Numbered from the stretch's first letter, positions 51,582 through 60,827 are shown. The stretch: 64,000 bases of DNA from Aliirhizobium smilacinae (GCF_006335145.1 NZ_VDMN01000004.1:356084-420083), one strand, 5' to 3'. Made by a program: numbers and translations. The notes: generated from the sequence alone by a model not told the origin.

Positions 51582-53089
51582 GCGAAAATCCCGTGGCAGA
51601 ACCACCGGTGGCTGCCGGTCTCTGGATCGACGCCATCGCCGGAACGGAACACCCACAGGCGTTCGCCGCTCTCGTCCTCGATGACAAAATAATCGCGCAC
51701 CGCCTCCATTTCGCTGTCGCGCTGCCACCACTCACCAAAAATACGTTCTGGCCCGTCGGCACGCTTGACCTTGCGGCGCTTGCCACGCCAGGTGATCGAG
51801 GCAGGCGGATAGTCGGGCATCAGCGCAATGGCGGTGATCAGTTCCGGCCGGGGCAGTAACCGCACAGGCCGGCGCCAGTGGCCGACCCATGCGATTGCGA
51901 TCGGATCGGCAACAGCGCTGACGCGCTGGACGGAACGCTCGGGAACGTCGGAGGCCAAGGGCGCAAGGCGATAGACCTTGTGGCCGCGGTTTCCGTAAAT
52001 GTCGATCAGCGGTGAAACATCGGTAATCTCCTCGTCTATCAGCGAGGACGATTTCTGCGTTTTTTCAAGCGGCTCGGCGATCACAGCGACCAGGGTCAGT
52101 TTCTCGATGCCAAAGCCCGGCTCGATCTCTTCGGTCCGATCACGAAACAGCTTGGTCAGCCAGGCGACGTCACGGGCCGGCTTGACCGTGCCGGCACGGA
52201 TCGCCTGCCGTGTGCCATCGACCTTGTCGACGATCAGATCGGCACGGCGCACACCGAGGCCTTGTTTCTGAAGCTCCTCGATCAGTTGGAGGATGAGCCG
52301 GCCGACATATTTGTTGATCGTCTCGGCAGCACCGATCGGCTCGGCAAAGGACCGGGCGACCTCGATCAACTCGGCAGTTCGGATCGGATCGATCGGTTCG
52401 GACACACGTCCAAATATCTGGTCGAGACGGCGGCCGATTTCCGGACCAAAACGGAGGTTTAAGGGCGCCCGCGCGGTATTCGCCAGCTCGCCGATGGATT
52501 GAAAACCGAGCGTGTGGAGGTCGCTGACGATCTTGGGCGAAAGTCGCAGCAACGATATCGGCAGTTTCTCGACAGCCCGGACGGTTTGACCGATCGGTAC
52601 GATGACCGTTTCGCGGCTAATCGCGCGGGCGCAGGCGTGCGCGCCCCCCCAAGTATCCGCAATGGCGACTCTGGCCGTCAGCTTTCTTGCCAGGAACTGG
52701 TTTGCGATCTTGGTCACCATCGGCAGTTCACCGCCCTGCAGGTGGTCGGCGCCTTCCGTATCCATAACAATCCCGTCCACGCCGTCGACGGCAACGATCG
52801 GGGAGTAAAGTGTCAGAGCCCAGAGGGTGATCCGCTCCAGCGCCGCGGCGTCCGTCTTGAGGTCTGCGTCCACCAGCATCAGACCGCGAAACAGCGCCTG
52901 CGCTTTTGCGGCCGGCATGCCGACCCGCACCCCGGCCTTCTTCGCAGCCACATCGGCGGCCGACACCCAGCGCTTCGAGCCGCTTTTGGCGATTACCGCG
53001 ATCGCCTGTTCAGGCGGAATGGACGGATCGTCCCGGCGAATGCGATCGGTCGCCAGATCCGGCAGATAAATCGAGACGACCCTTGTCAT
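51578..53089 (-). CDS. imuB: Y-family polymerase-like mutagenesis protein ImuB
   Basis: A 503-residue Y-family protein: VVSIYLPDLATDRIRRDD at the start, VDGVDGIVMDTEGADHLQGG, and LGFQSIGELANTARAPLNLR (helix-hairpin-helix). The acidic catalytic trio of active Y polymerases is incomplete, as usual for ImuB, which acts as a hub that binds the beta clamp, ImuA and DnaE2. Its start lies 80 bases inside the end of imuA and its stop overlaps dnaE2. Confidence 0.93.
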   Translation of the reverse strand: MTRVVSIYLPDLATDRIRRDDPSIPPEQAIAVIAKSGSKRWVSAADVAAKKAGVRVGMPAAKAQALFRGLMLVDADLKTDAAALERITLWALTLYSPIVAVDGVDGIVMDTEGADHLQGGELPMVTKIANQFLARKLTARVAIADTWGGAHACARAISRETVIVPIGQTVRAVEKLPISLLRLSPKIVSDLHTLGFQSIGELANTARAPLNLRFGPEIGRRLDQIFGRVSEPIDPIRTAELIEVARSFAEPIGAAETINKYVGRLILQLIEELQKQGLGVRRADLIVDKVDGTRQAIRAGTVKPARDVAWLTKLFRDRTEEIEPGFGIEKLTLVAVIAEPLEKTQKSSSLIDEEITDVSPLIDIYGNRGHKVYRLAPLASDVPERSVQRVSAVADPIAIAWVGHWRRPVRLLPRPELITAIALMPDYPPASITWRGKRRKVKRADGPERIFGEWWQRDSEMEAVRDYFVIEDESGERLWVFRSGDGVDPETGSHRWFCHGIFA

Positions 53090-53762
53090 CGCATGACCTC
53101 ACGAGAAACTCAGAACACTCACCCGCTTTGACGCGCATCAACTCCACAAACCACCGTGGTCGCCCTACCCCCGGAACAGGTAGATCCTCCGACGGCATGA
53201 CGCTCACCCGCCACCGCGTGGTGGAGGCCGTCGGTTGCCCGAAATCATTGGCTTCCGTCTGCCGCCGCCAACGGCGCACGGCGAGCGCCATCGTCCCGGT
53301 GCGTTCGGCCGCCAGTTGCAGCCGGCGCGAGCCAACCATGGGCAAGCGGACCAGTTCGCCGACGACCGCCCCAAGACCGCCAAAGGAGAGCCCCTCCTCC
53401 ATATTGGCGAGCACATCCTCATCCTTGCCGGACTCGACAAAGATCACCCGATCGGAATGCAGACCAACCTGCGCCAATGCCGGGAAAAACAGATCCGGCC
53501 GCGTGAGGCACCAGACGATCGGTCCCTTGGTTCTGGCGGCTATGCCCGCTGCGAAAAGGGCGGCGGCTGCGCCATCGACCGTGCCTGATCCACCCCCGGC
53601 AAATTCGTGCAGGGCGCCATGGCTGAGGCCACCGCCCGGCAGGGCCGCATCCATGTCAGGCACGCCGAAGGCCAGACAGCCGGCTTTCTTCACCGTGCTG
53701 GTTTCCAGCGATGCGATACGCTCACGCAGATCGGAGATGACACTCTCACGGGCAGCAGTCAT
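53010..53762 (-). CDS. imuA: SOS mutagenesis protein ImuA
   Basis: A 250-residue RecA-like fold protein without a working Walker A: GCLAFGVPDMDAALPGGGLS, HGALHEFAGG, then VGSRRLQLAAERTGTMALAV and VGRPRWFVELMRVKAG. It partners ImuB and DnaE2 in translesion synthesis. First gene of the cassette, 61 bases downstream of a LexA box, so SOS-induced. The C-terminal 26 codons overlap imuB in another frame. Confidence 0.92.
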   Translation of the reverse strand: MTAARESVISDLRERIASLETSTVKKAGCLAFGVPDMDAALPGGGLSHGALHEFAGGGSGTVDGAAAALFAAGIAARTKGPIVWCLTRPDLFFPALAQVGLHSDRVIFVESGKDEDVLANMEEGLSFGGLGAVVGELVRLPMVGSRRLQLAAERTGTMALAVRRWRRQTEANDFGQPTASTTRWRVSVMPSEDLPVPGVGRPRWFVELMRVKAGECSEFLVRSCDDKGRLDLSAGSGDRSHSPGRSVHSA

Positions 53763-53823
53763 CGTTCACGGCTCCCTTCAAGGTCGTGTTTTAGGCCGAC
53801 ATCATGTCGTGCAAAATGCAGAT

Positions 53824-53838
53824 GTTCTGTTTTTGTTC
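53824..53838 (-). promoter_or_regulatory. LexA (SOS) box of imuA-imuB-dnaE2
   Basis: GTTC-TGTTTTT-GTTC is a perfect alphaproteobacterial LexA direct repeat GTTC-N7-GTTC (53824-53827 and 53835-53838), 62 bases upstream of imuA. Confidence 0.85.
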
Positions 53839-53931
53839 CGACGTCAACGAAGAGTCAAGCAGGCGTCAGGCTGTGAATATTATCCTGCACATTAGAAATC
53901 CCGTGGATTCAGGGAGGTAGCGATAGAAAAT

Positions 53932-54209
53932 TTATTTTTCAGCTCCGCCCTTTTGGTCGAGCGGCGTGAATAGCGGGGACAAGTCCTGGCTCGTCACAAT
54001 CTCCTTAACGTTTTTTTGTTGAACTGTCGGGATGGGAGGACGTGCGGATCATCGATGACAATGTCGACATCGAAGCTTTCACGATGGCTTATTTGGCGCA
54101 TAAGGGCGGTGCCGCCGCCGAAAGTCCAGCTATCGAGGAGTTTAAAAGAAGAGTTTACCTGATCGATTATCGACACAGACTGGTCGAAAAGGCTTTCCCA
54201 TTGGCTCAT
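53932..54209 (-). pseudogene. AbiEii-type nucleotidyltransferase toxin, internally deleted
   Basis: The N-terminal 50 residues (FKLLDSWTFGGGTALMRQIS, then HRESFDVDIVIDDPHVLP) are the nucleotidyltransferase GG-T-L and D-D motif of AbiEii/AbiGii toxins. The frame then ends at a stop near 53994. A second frame across an A7 run gives VKEIVTSQDLSPLFTPLDQK and AEK-stop at 53932, which looks like the original C-terminus. Some 150-200 middle residues are missing. Pairs with the small gene 11 bases upstream. Confidence 0.5.
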
Positions 54210-54220
54210 CAGGACAGCCT

Positions 54221-54484
54221 TCAGGCGGCTAGGGCGAGGGGATATCCGGCTAGCTGCGAGAACTTTTGAACAATCTTGGGTGCGGCACCGTGGTCGATTT
54301 CCATCTCATCCAGAAACTGGCGCTGGAGGTCGGCTTTGACTTCGGAATAGAATGAGAATGCGGAAGCATCGAAATTCTCAACGCTCGAAAAATCCGAAAT
54401 CTTCGAAGCGAGTTGCTCAGCCGAGAGGTTCGTCCCGTAAGGGGCGTTCACCGTCGACAGAAACTTAATCGCAACACTAGACAT
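54221..54484 (-). CDS. Small protein upstream of the AbiEii remnant
   Basis: 87 residues starting at ATG 54484 behind GGTGGTGA. Helical, soluble: NLSAEQLASKISDFSSVENF, then EVKADLQRQFLDEMEIDHGA. Not recognised; its position 11 bases before the toxin remnant suggests a possible antitoxin or remnant thereof, which is inference only. Confidence 0.45.
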   Translation of the reverse strand: MSSVAIKFLSTVNAPYGTNLSAEQLASKISDFSSVENFDASAFSFYSEVKADLQRQFLDEMEIDHGAAPKIVQKFSQLAGYPLALAA

Positions 54485-54517
54485 CGTTATCACCACCACT
54501 TTTCAATAAGCTATCTG

Positions 54518-54724
54518 ATGCATACCCGCCAAAAGCGCAAGAAACACCGCAGACGCAGGCGTTCAACGGCAATCAACACCGTTGTGGTGGCGGCAAGTGA
54601 AACGATGTTTCTCGCCTGCGAAACCCCGCATCGGAAGCAAGCAGATGCTGTGGCAGCGGCGGCCCAGTATGGCTTGAGGCCTGGCAGACATTTCGGCTCT
54701 CGCTATCTGCCGGAGCGCCACTAG
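54518..54724 (+). CDS. Short basic ORF, doubtful
   Basis: 68 codons from ATG 54518, with a strongly basic start (HTRQKRKKHRRRRRST) and a more normal end (VVAASETMFLACETPHRKQA, YGLRPGRHFGSRYLPERH). There is no clear ribosome site. Recorded because nothing else occupies the stretch between the two reverse-strand genes. Confidence 0.2.
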   Translation: MHTRQKRKKHRRRRRSTAINTVVVAASETMFLACETPHRKQADAVAAAAQYGLRPGRHFGSRYLPERH

Positions 54725-54744
54725 GTGTCGACGCTAGAATTCCA

Positions 54745-55092
54745 TTACTTGCCGCGTTTGAAAACGAGTTTTATCGCCCCGCGGCCACCAGCCTTGCCAC
54801 CCGTCCCCATGATCGAGACCTGCCCTTCCGAACTAATTTCGATGGAAAGTTCTATTTGCTCCAGGGATACGGCGGGCTGTTCCGAGGTCTGATCGAAAAC
54901 ATATTCGACGACGTCCAGAAGGTGACCCACCTGAGCACGAAGTCCCTCGGTTCCGACCCTGACCAGCCGAAAGGCGGTGCCATCCGGACGGGGACCAAAA
55001 CCGCCGCCAATGTCATCCCCGTTCCGGGCTCCCGGACCGATCTCGCTCGCATCTGTCAGTATGAGGACCTGCCTATCCATAGTCTTCCCCAT
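54745..55092 (-). CDS. Pepco-like effector-associated domain protein
   Basis: 115 residues: VLILTDASEIGPGARNGDDI, a helix QVGHLLDVVEYVFDQTSEQP and a C-terminal beta hairpin pair (IELSIEISSEGQVSIMGTGG, GAIKLVFKR). The helix plus ELSIEIS-EG-V strand pattern resembles the small trypsin/caspase-co-occurring domains (Pepco/Trypco type) of bacterial conflict systems. It lies 7 bases after a formylglycine-generating-enzyme domain fragment, another regular part of those systems. Assignment is tentative. Confidence 0.5.
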   Translation of the reverse strand: MGKTMDRQVLILTDASEIGPGARNGDDIGGGFGPRPDGTAFRLVRVGTEGLRAQVGHLLDVVEYVFDQTSEQPAVSLEQIELSIEISSEGQVSIMGTGGKAGGRGAIKLVFKRGK

Positions 55093-55099
55093 CTATCGT

Positions 55100-55612
55100 C
55101 TAAAGACTGCATGCCCCCCTGAGACCGACGCGCCCCTGCCAGCCGCGGAACATTTGATCCATTGGTTCCCGATATGCAGAGCGGCAGATCGCAGGATTGT
55201 GTGACCAGGATCCGCCACGCACGGGATGTCGGCGGGGATCACCATCCTGGAAAGGCTTGCCATCCTTCGGCAGCTCTTCCGAATGATCGGTCCAGTTGTC
55301 CAGACAGTGTTCCCAAACACTCCCATGCATCTCGAACAATCCGAAAGCATTTCCAGGATAGGTTCTCACACGCTTGGTCGAATTGGCGAAAAATCCCTGA
55401 GGACCATCGGCGTGAGCGCCGTCTTCGTAGCGGCTACCGGCATAGGCGTCACTCCATAGACTGGTCCTGCCGTCCCATCCGCAAACAGCGCCTCCGGTGC
55501 CACGGTAATTGGCAACGGCGGGCGTCAATGTCGGTCCGAAATGAAAAGCGCTATCCGTGTCGGCGCGGCAGGCAAACTCCCATTCAGCCTCGGTCGGCAG
55601 CCGATACGGCAA
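55100..55612 (-). pseudogene. 5'-truncated formylglycine-generating-enzyme (FGE-sulfatase) domain
   Basis: 170 residues matching only the C-terminal two-thirds of an FGE domain: LPYRLPTEAEWEFACRADTD, VRTYPGNAFGLFEMHGSVWE and HPVRGGSWSHNPAICRSAYR then FRGWQGRVGLRGAC. The usual first part (RVRL-PFRIGRYPVTN-) is missing, and an in-frame TAA lies just before RELSGLPYRL. Truncated at the border with the molybdenum-hydroxylase operon. Probably once part of a larger signalling or defence protein. Confidence 0.7.
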
Positions 55613-55661
55613 TCCGCTCAGCTCGCGTTATGATCTAAGTAGGGCAGAACCCTGCATCCCT

Positions 55662-57968
55662 TTACATACTGGCGGGCGTACCCCACATCACCTTGTCAAG
55701 CGTGATCGGAAGGTCACGAACGCGAATGCCTGTGGCATTGTAGACGGCGTTGGCAACCGCTGCCCCAACACCGGTGATACCGATTTCGCCAATGCCCCGC
55801 GCGCCCATTGGTGCATGCGGATCGGGTGTGTTGGTATAGAGGATATCGATTTTCGGAACATCCATCTGCACCGGCACGTGATATTCGGCAAGCGAAGCAT
55901 TCACAACACGCCCTGTGCGCTCGTCGAAATTGGTTTCCTCGGTGAGCGCTAGACCGATCCCCATGACGATACCGCCCTTAAACTGGCTGGTCGCCATCTT
56001 GGCATTGAGGATTTGGCCGGCGTCGAAGGACCCGAGGAAACGGGACACGCGGATTTCGCCCGTGAGAGCGCTGACCCGCACTTCACAGAATTGCGCGCCG
56101 TACGAATGCATGGAGAAAGCTTCCATTTCCGCAGGCGCCGGTGCGTCGGCCTGACAGACCAGTTCATCACGTCCGGCACGGGCGAGAATGGAACGATAAC
56201 TCTCGAAACGATCAGCATTTTCAAGATGGCCGATACCACCATCCCGCGTTTCGACTTCGGCAAGCGAAAGTCCCGCGAGTGGAGAATCGTTGCCGGCAAG
56301 TTTGATCAGCTCCTCGACAAAAACGTCGGTCGCAGCGATCACAGCGCCACCGATCGAGGCGGTCTGGGTTGAACCACCGGCGATCACACCCCGCGGCAGA
56401 CTGCTGTCGCCATATTCGAATGTAACGTGTTCCATCGGCACGCCGAGCCGGGCGGCGATATGCTGAGATTGGGCCGTTGCCGTACCCATGCCCATGTCAT
56501 GCACTGCTGTCGAAACAGTTACGTGACCATCCGCTGTCAGCCTGATCTTTGCCGACCCACCGGGGAAGCGATGGTAAGGATAGGTCGCAGTTGCGCATCC
56601 CATGCCGATGAGCCATTCACCCTCTCGCTTCCGCCGCGGCGTCATGCTGCGGGTCTGCCAGCCAAAATGCTCTGCTCCCGCCTTATACGCTTCGATTAGA
56701 CAGCGCGACGAAAAGGGTTTGCCGGTCGTTGGGTCTTTTTCCGGCTCGATCCTGCGGCGCAGTTCGATCGGATCAAGCTCCAGCTTTTCCGCCAATTCGT
56801 CCAGTGCGCATTCCAGTGCAAATGTGCCGACGGATTCACCCGGCGCTCGCATGAATGTGTTGGCGAGCATGTCCATGTCGGCGACATCCTGTGCAAGCTT
56901 GAAGTTTTTTGCCGCATAAAGATGCCGCGCCGGGAAGGTGAACTGCTCCGGGCAGGAATTGTGCAGCGTCATTCCCGCGGTGCCGGTATGGATAAGGGCA
57001 TCCAGCTTGCCATCTGAACCCGCACCAAGTGCTACGCGCTGCTCGGTCAGGGTGCGGCCACCGACGATACGAAAGACACCTTCGCGCGAAAGCATGATGC
57101 GCACCGGCCGTTCGGCCAGTTTCGAGGCTGCGATGGCAAGGATCTGATGGTCCCAGAGACATTTGCCGCCAAAACCGCCGCCGACATAAGGTGAGGTCAC
57201 ACGGACCTTGCCTGGTTCGAGGCCAAAGATATCGCCAAGCTGCCCGGCTGTCAGGTCAAGCAACTGGCTGGCATCGTGCACGCGCAGCTCGTCGCCATTC
57301 CAGCCCACTGTGGCCGCATGCAACTCGATGGCATTATGGTTGTGACGCGGTGTCCGAAAGGTGAGGTCAACCTTGACGTCGGCATTGGCCAAAGCGCTTT
57401 CGGCATCACCTATTTCCAAGACCGGCGGCTGACCGAGCAGTGTTTCCAGTTGACGAGGTTTCTTCTTCGCCTCGTCGAAAGACGTTACCGCCGGCAGACT
57501 GGCATAGCTTGCCTTGACCAGCGAAGCAGCATAATCGGCCTGCTCCTGCGTTTCGGCCAGAACGAGCGCGATCGGCTGGCCGTTCCAGTGGATCTCGTCA
57601 TTCTGCATCACCGGAAGGTCACTGGCGCCGGCGGCGGTTGGCGACGACATCATCAGCGACGGCGACTTCATGCGTGGCGCATTGTGATATGTCATGATGA
57701 GGATGACGCCAGGCGCCGCTTCCGCCGCCGCCACGTCGAGCTCGGTAATCTTTCCGCGCGCGATACTGCTGAAGGCAAGGGCGGCATAACTGATGTTGTC
57801 ATAAGGAAACTCGGCAGCGAACCGCGCTTTGCCCTGCACTTTCAAAGGACCGTCGATCCGCGAGACGGGTTGCCCGAGCTCCCCATGTTTGCGCAGCATC
57901 GGATCAGGCGTGACGGCCGGCTGCCAGCGGCCCGGCTTGTTGGTTTCGGCTTGAGGTTGGACGCTCAT
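55662..57968 (-). CDS. Molybdenum hydroxylase large subunit (PaoC/aldehyde oxidase type)
   Basis: A 768-residue xanthine-oxidase-family subunit that binds molybdopterin cytosine dinucleotide. Domain order: N-terminal VSRIDGPLKVQGKARFAAEF, then YVGGGFGGKCLWDHQILAIA, RAPGESVGTFALECALDELA, and the catalytic glutamate in GARGIGEIGITGVGAAVANA. Overlaps the FAD subunit by 4 bases. It oxidises aldehydes or N-heterocycles. No Tat signal is seen on the partner Fe-S subunit, so the complex is probably cytoplasmic, unlike periplasmic E. coli PaoABC. Confidence 0.9.
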   Translation of the reverse strand: MSVQPQAETNKPGRWQPAVTPDPMLRKHGELGQPVSRIDGPLKVQGKARFAAEFPYDNISYAALAFSSIARGKITELDVAAAEAAPGVILIMTYHNAPRMKSPSLMMSSPTAAGASDLPVMQNDEIHWNGQPIALVLAETQEQADYAASLVKASYASLPAVTSFDEAKKKPRQLETLLGQPPVLEIGDAESALANADVKVDLTFRTPRHNHNAIELHAATVGWNGDELRVHDASQLLDLTAGQLGDIFGLEPGKVRVTSPYVGGGFGGKCLWDHQILAIAASKLAERPVRIMLSREGVFRIVGGRTLTEQRVALGAGSDGKLDALIHTGTAGMTLHNSCPEQFTFPARHLYAAKNFKLAQDVADMDMLANTFMRAPGESVGTFALECALDELAEKLELDPIELRRRIEPEKDPTTGKPFSSRCLIEAYKAGAEHFGWQTRSMTPRRKREGEWLIGMGCATATYPYHRFPGGSAKIRLTADGHVTVSTAVHDMGMGTATAQSQHIAARLGVPMEHVTFEYGDSSLPRGVIAGGSTQTASIGGAVIAATDVFVEELIKLAGNDSPLAGLSLAEVETRDGGIGHLENADRFESYRSILARAGRDELVCQADAPAPAEMEAFSMHSYGAQFCEVRVSALTGEIRVSRFLGSFDAGQILNAKMATSQFKGGIVMGIGLALTEETNFDERTGRVVNASLAEYHVPVQMDVPKIDILYTNTPDPHAPMGARGIGEIGITGVGAAVANAVYNATGIRVRDLPITLDKVMWGTPASM

Positions 57969-58954
57969 GCGTTTTCTCCCTTCAGTTCATCGAGCACGGC
58001 GACAATCGTGCGTCTCGCTAGCTCCATCTTGAACTCATTCTCGCTGAGAGGGACAGCATCGGCGAGTTCGGTTTCGGCCGCAACCCGGAAGCTTTCCATG
58101 CTCGCCATCTGCCCCATCAGCTTGGCTTCTGCCTTCAAGGCGCGCCATGGCCTGTGAGCCACGCCGCCGAGCGCAAGGCGCACACCACGTACGATGCCGG
58201 CATCGTCGATATCGACAGCGGCCGCGACTGATATGAGCGCAAAGGCGTAACTGGCGCGATCGCGAACCTTTCTGTAGGTCGAGCGGCGCGCAAAGCTGAG
58301 CGGCGGGATTTCGATTGCCGTGATCAGTTCGTCCGGCTGCAGTTCCGTTTCGACTTCGGGTCGATCGCCCGGCAGGCGATGCAGTTCGCTCAACGGTATG
58401 CTGCGGGTTCCAGCCGGCCCCTGCAGGTGAACCACCGCATCGAGCGCGACAAGCGCGACACACATGTCCGAGGGATGGGTTGCCACACACGCATCGGAAG
58501 CACCCAGGATGGCGTGGTAACGATTGAACCCTTCAATCGCATCGCATCCCACCTGCGGCTGGCGTTTGTTGCAGCGCGCAGCGTTATCATAAAAATACCG
58601 ACAGCGGGTGCGTTGCAAAATATTACCGCCGACCGTTGCGACGTTGCGGATCTGCGCACTTGCACCCGCCAAAATGGAGCGTGAAAGCAGCGGGAAATCG
58701 GACCGAACCACCGGATGCGCGGCCAATGCCGTGTTCTTGGCTGCTGCACCAATCAGCAGGCCGCCATCCGCACGCTGTTCGATCGCGCCGGGCAGATGCG
58801 TGACATCGACCAAAGTTTCCGGCTGTTCGACCGTCTCCCGCATGAGGTCGACGAGGTTCGTACCTCCGCCAAGATATTTTGCGGTGGGCCCAGCTTTCTT
58901 AAGGGTGATGGCGGAGGCAGCGTCCGACGCCTGTTGATAGGAAAAGATGTTCAT
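57965..58954 (-). CDS. Molybdenum hydroxylase FAD-binding subunit (PaoB type)
   Basis: A 329-residue subunit of the CO-dehydrogenase medium-chain family. FAD motifs: AKYLGGGTNLVDLMRETVEQ and ATVGGNILQRTRCRYFYDNA. A Cys cluster in CRYFYDNAARCNKRQPQVGC probably holds the extra [4Fe-4S] centre of the PaoB branch. Start set at ATG 58954, which overlaps the Fe-S subunit gene. Passes electrons from Mo and Fe-S to the acceptor. Confidence 0.9.
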   Translation of the reverse strand: MNIFSYQQASDAASAITLKKAGPTAKYLGGGTNLVDLMRETVEQPETLVDVTHLPGAIEQRADGGLLIGAAAKNTALAAHPVVRSDFPLLSRSILAGASAQIRNVATVGGNILQRTRCRYFYDNAARCNKRQPQVGCDAIEGFNRYHAILGASDACVATHPSDMCVALVALDAVVHLQGPAGTRSIPLSELHRLPGDRPEVETELQPDELITAIEIPPLSFARRSTYRKVRDRASYAFALISVAAAVDIDDAGIVRGVRLALGGVAHRPWRALKAEAKLMGQMASMESFRVAAETELADAVPLSENEFKMELARRTIVAVLDELKGENA

Positions 58955-59484
58955 GCCTGTACCCTTTCCTTGGTCGGAGCTGCCGACTGATGTGCCAGTG
59001 TTTCGGAAATTGCCTCCACGATGCCGTTGTAAGCCCCGCATCGACAGAGATTGCCGCTCATGCGTTCGCGGATTTCACGCTCATCGATGGGGATATTGGC
59101 AGCGGCGAGGTTAGTGGTGACGACGCTCGGGATGTTGCGCTCGATTTCGCCGGCCATCCCGATGGCGGAACAGAGCTGGCCAGGCGTGCAATATCCACAT
59201 TGAAAGCCGTCATGCTCGATAAAGGCCTGTTGCAGTGGATGGAGGTTGCCATCGGCGGCAAGCCCTTCGACCGTGGTGATGCTGCGGCCCTGATATTGGA
59301 CCGCCAGAGCCAGACAGGAATTAATACGTTCGCCATCCACCAGCACGGTGCAGGCGCCACACGCTCCCTGATCGCAACCTTTCTTGGTTCCGGTAAAGCC
59401 CAGATAGTTGCGCATGAGGTCAAGCAGCGATGTGCGGATATCCGCCTCGACCTCGATTGCCTCTCCATTGATGATAAATTGCAT
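58951..59484 (-). CDS. Molybdenum hydroxylase [2Fe-2S] subunit (PaoA type)
   Basis: A 177-residue protein with both 2Fe-2S clusters: the plant-ferredoxin type (KKGCDQGACGACTVLVDGER with INSC) and the helical type (FQCGYCTPGQLCS and GNLCRCGAY). It begins at the mature fold (QFIINGEAIEVEADIRTSLL) with no twin-arginine leader. First gene of the PaoABC-like transcript or second after xdhC, 149 bases downstream of it. Confidence 0.92.
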   Translation of the reverse strand: MQFIINGEAIEVEADIRTSLLDLMRNYLGFTGTKKGCDQGACGACTVLVDGERINSCLALAVQYQGRSITTVEGLAADGNLHPLQQAFIEHDGFQCGYCTPGQLCSAIGMAGEIERNIPSVVTTNLAAANIPIDEREIRERMSGNLCRCGAYNGIVEAISETLAHQSAAPTKERVQA

Positions 59485-59633
59485 AAGGACATCTCCCTTG
59501 GCTCAAAAGCATTGGCGATGATCAACCGCAGAAACGAAACGGACGTATGCGGCCAGTTGATCCCCTAGCGAGAGGATATTTTTCTTCAGTTTTTACAGCT
59601 GCCTCGGCGCGCGAACCGCGCTGGGTATCATGC

Positions 59634-60659
59634 TCAAGCCCGCACAAGAGCTGCCTGACGACAGGCTGCGATATCGGCAATCACCGAAAGCGCTAGCGAT
59701 TGGGCATCACGCGCCGGACCAAACAGACCGATCGGCGCCTTTATCCTGTCGATGGCTTCCTGCGAATGCCCAAACTCCCGCAGGCGCTGCATCCGTTTTG
59801 CATGGGTGCGGCTGCTGCCCAGCGCACCAAGATAAAACGGATGGGCATGCAAGGCAGCATCAAGAACAGGTATTTCAAGCTCCAGATCGTGCTGCAGAAG
59901 TGCCACCGCAGTATCGTCGTCAATCAGCGTCTCGCCTGGTACCTCGCCAACCGCTACGTCATAATGGAGAACTTCATATCCAGCTGCCCGCGCCACCTTG
60001 GCGGCAATGTCGACTTCCAACGTGTGACCGGAAAGAAGGATCCTTACGGCCGGACGGTAAGAGGTCAGAAAGACCTCATCATTCCAGCCGGCATCCGCCT
60101 CTCCTGAAACGAAGGAAAGCGATTGGCTGCCAGGATTGTAAGATAAACTCGTTCTGCGGCGACAGTGCAGGCCTTCCATCACTTCTCGAATAGACCGAAT
60201 GTCTCGCATTATGTGAACCGCAACCGTCACCCCGCCTCCACATGGCAAGACGATATCAAAAAAAGGCGACCCTTCACCCAGCATGACGAACCGATCATGT
60301 CCTTTCGAGATTGCCTGCATGGCTTCGGCAGCAACAACCGCCTCGGTACAACCGCCCGAGACATAACCACAATAAAGGCCGTCATCGGCGACGGCCATAT
60401 GCGCGCCCAGTGACCGCGAGGAGCCGCCACGGATTTCGACCAGCGTACAGAGCGCCACCAGTCGACCTGCCTCCACAGCCTGAATGGCATAATCCAGCAC
60501 TTCGACTGCGGAATCCGTCGAAAACGCCTTGGTGGGCACCGGCAATATCTCGGCGGTAACCCCATTGGTCGCATCCGGCTCAAAATTGTTTGCCCGGTCA
60601 GGGAACGTGATCCGGTGCTCTTTGTTACCAAGACTTGGATGCGTCGATACCGTCATCAC
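59634..60659 (-). CDS. XdhC/PaoD-type molybdenum cofactor insertion factor
   Basis: A 341-residue XdhC/CoxI protein. The N-terminal XdhC domain is ALCTLVEIRGGSSRSLGAHM, YCGYVSGGCTEAVVAAEAMQ, LPCGGGVTVAVHI. The C-terminal Rossmann part ends YLGALGSSRTHAKRMQRLRE with the conserved IKAPIGLFGPARDAQSLALS. Such proteins bind sulfurated molybdenum cofactor and load it into the hydroxylase encoded downstream. ATG at 60656 or GTG 60659. Promoter region shared with the TetR remnant. Confidence 0.87.
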   Translation of the reverse strand: MMTVSTHPSLGNKEHRITFPDRANNFEPDATNGVTAEILPVPTKAFSTDSAVEVLDYAIQAVEAGRLVALCTLVEIRGGSSRSLGAHMAVADDGLYCGYVSGGCTEAVVAAEAMQAISKGHDRFVMLGEGSPFFDIVLPCGGGVTVAVHIMRDIRSIREVMEGLHCRRRTSLSYNPGSQSLSFVSGEADAGWNDEVFLTSYRPAVRILLSGHTLEVDIAAKVARAAGYEVLHYDVAVGEVPGETLIDDDTAVALLQHDLELEIPVLDAALHAHPFYLGALGSSRTHAKRMQRLREFGHSQEAIDRIKAPIGLFGPARDAQSLALSVIADIAACRQAALVRA

Positions 60660-60807
60660 ATGCTCCTGCAGACAGCAGCAATGGTGGATTCGAAAATCGA
60701 GATCGCCTGATATGAGCGATCAAGACAGATTGCCTTTGCGGGCTGCTCCACGGTTTTGGGCATGACATCCACCGCTTTCTGATTAAAAGTTTGATGGCGC
60801 CTCACGC

Positions 60808-60827
60808 AAACGGAGGATCCTCCATTT
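60808..60827. promoter_or_regulatory. Palindromic TetR-type operator
   Basis: GGAGGATCCTCC (60812-60823) is a perfect 12-base palindrome that extends to a 20-base near-palindrome with flanking AAA and TTT. It lies between the divergent xdhC and tetR genes, the expected site for a local TetR repressor. Confidence 0.65.
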
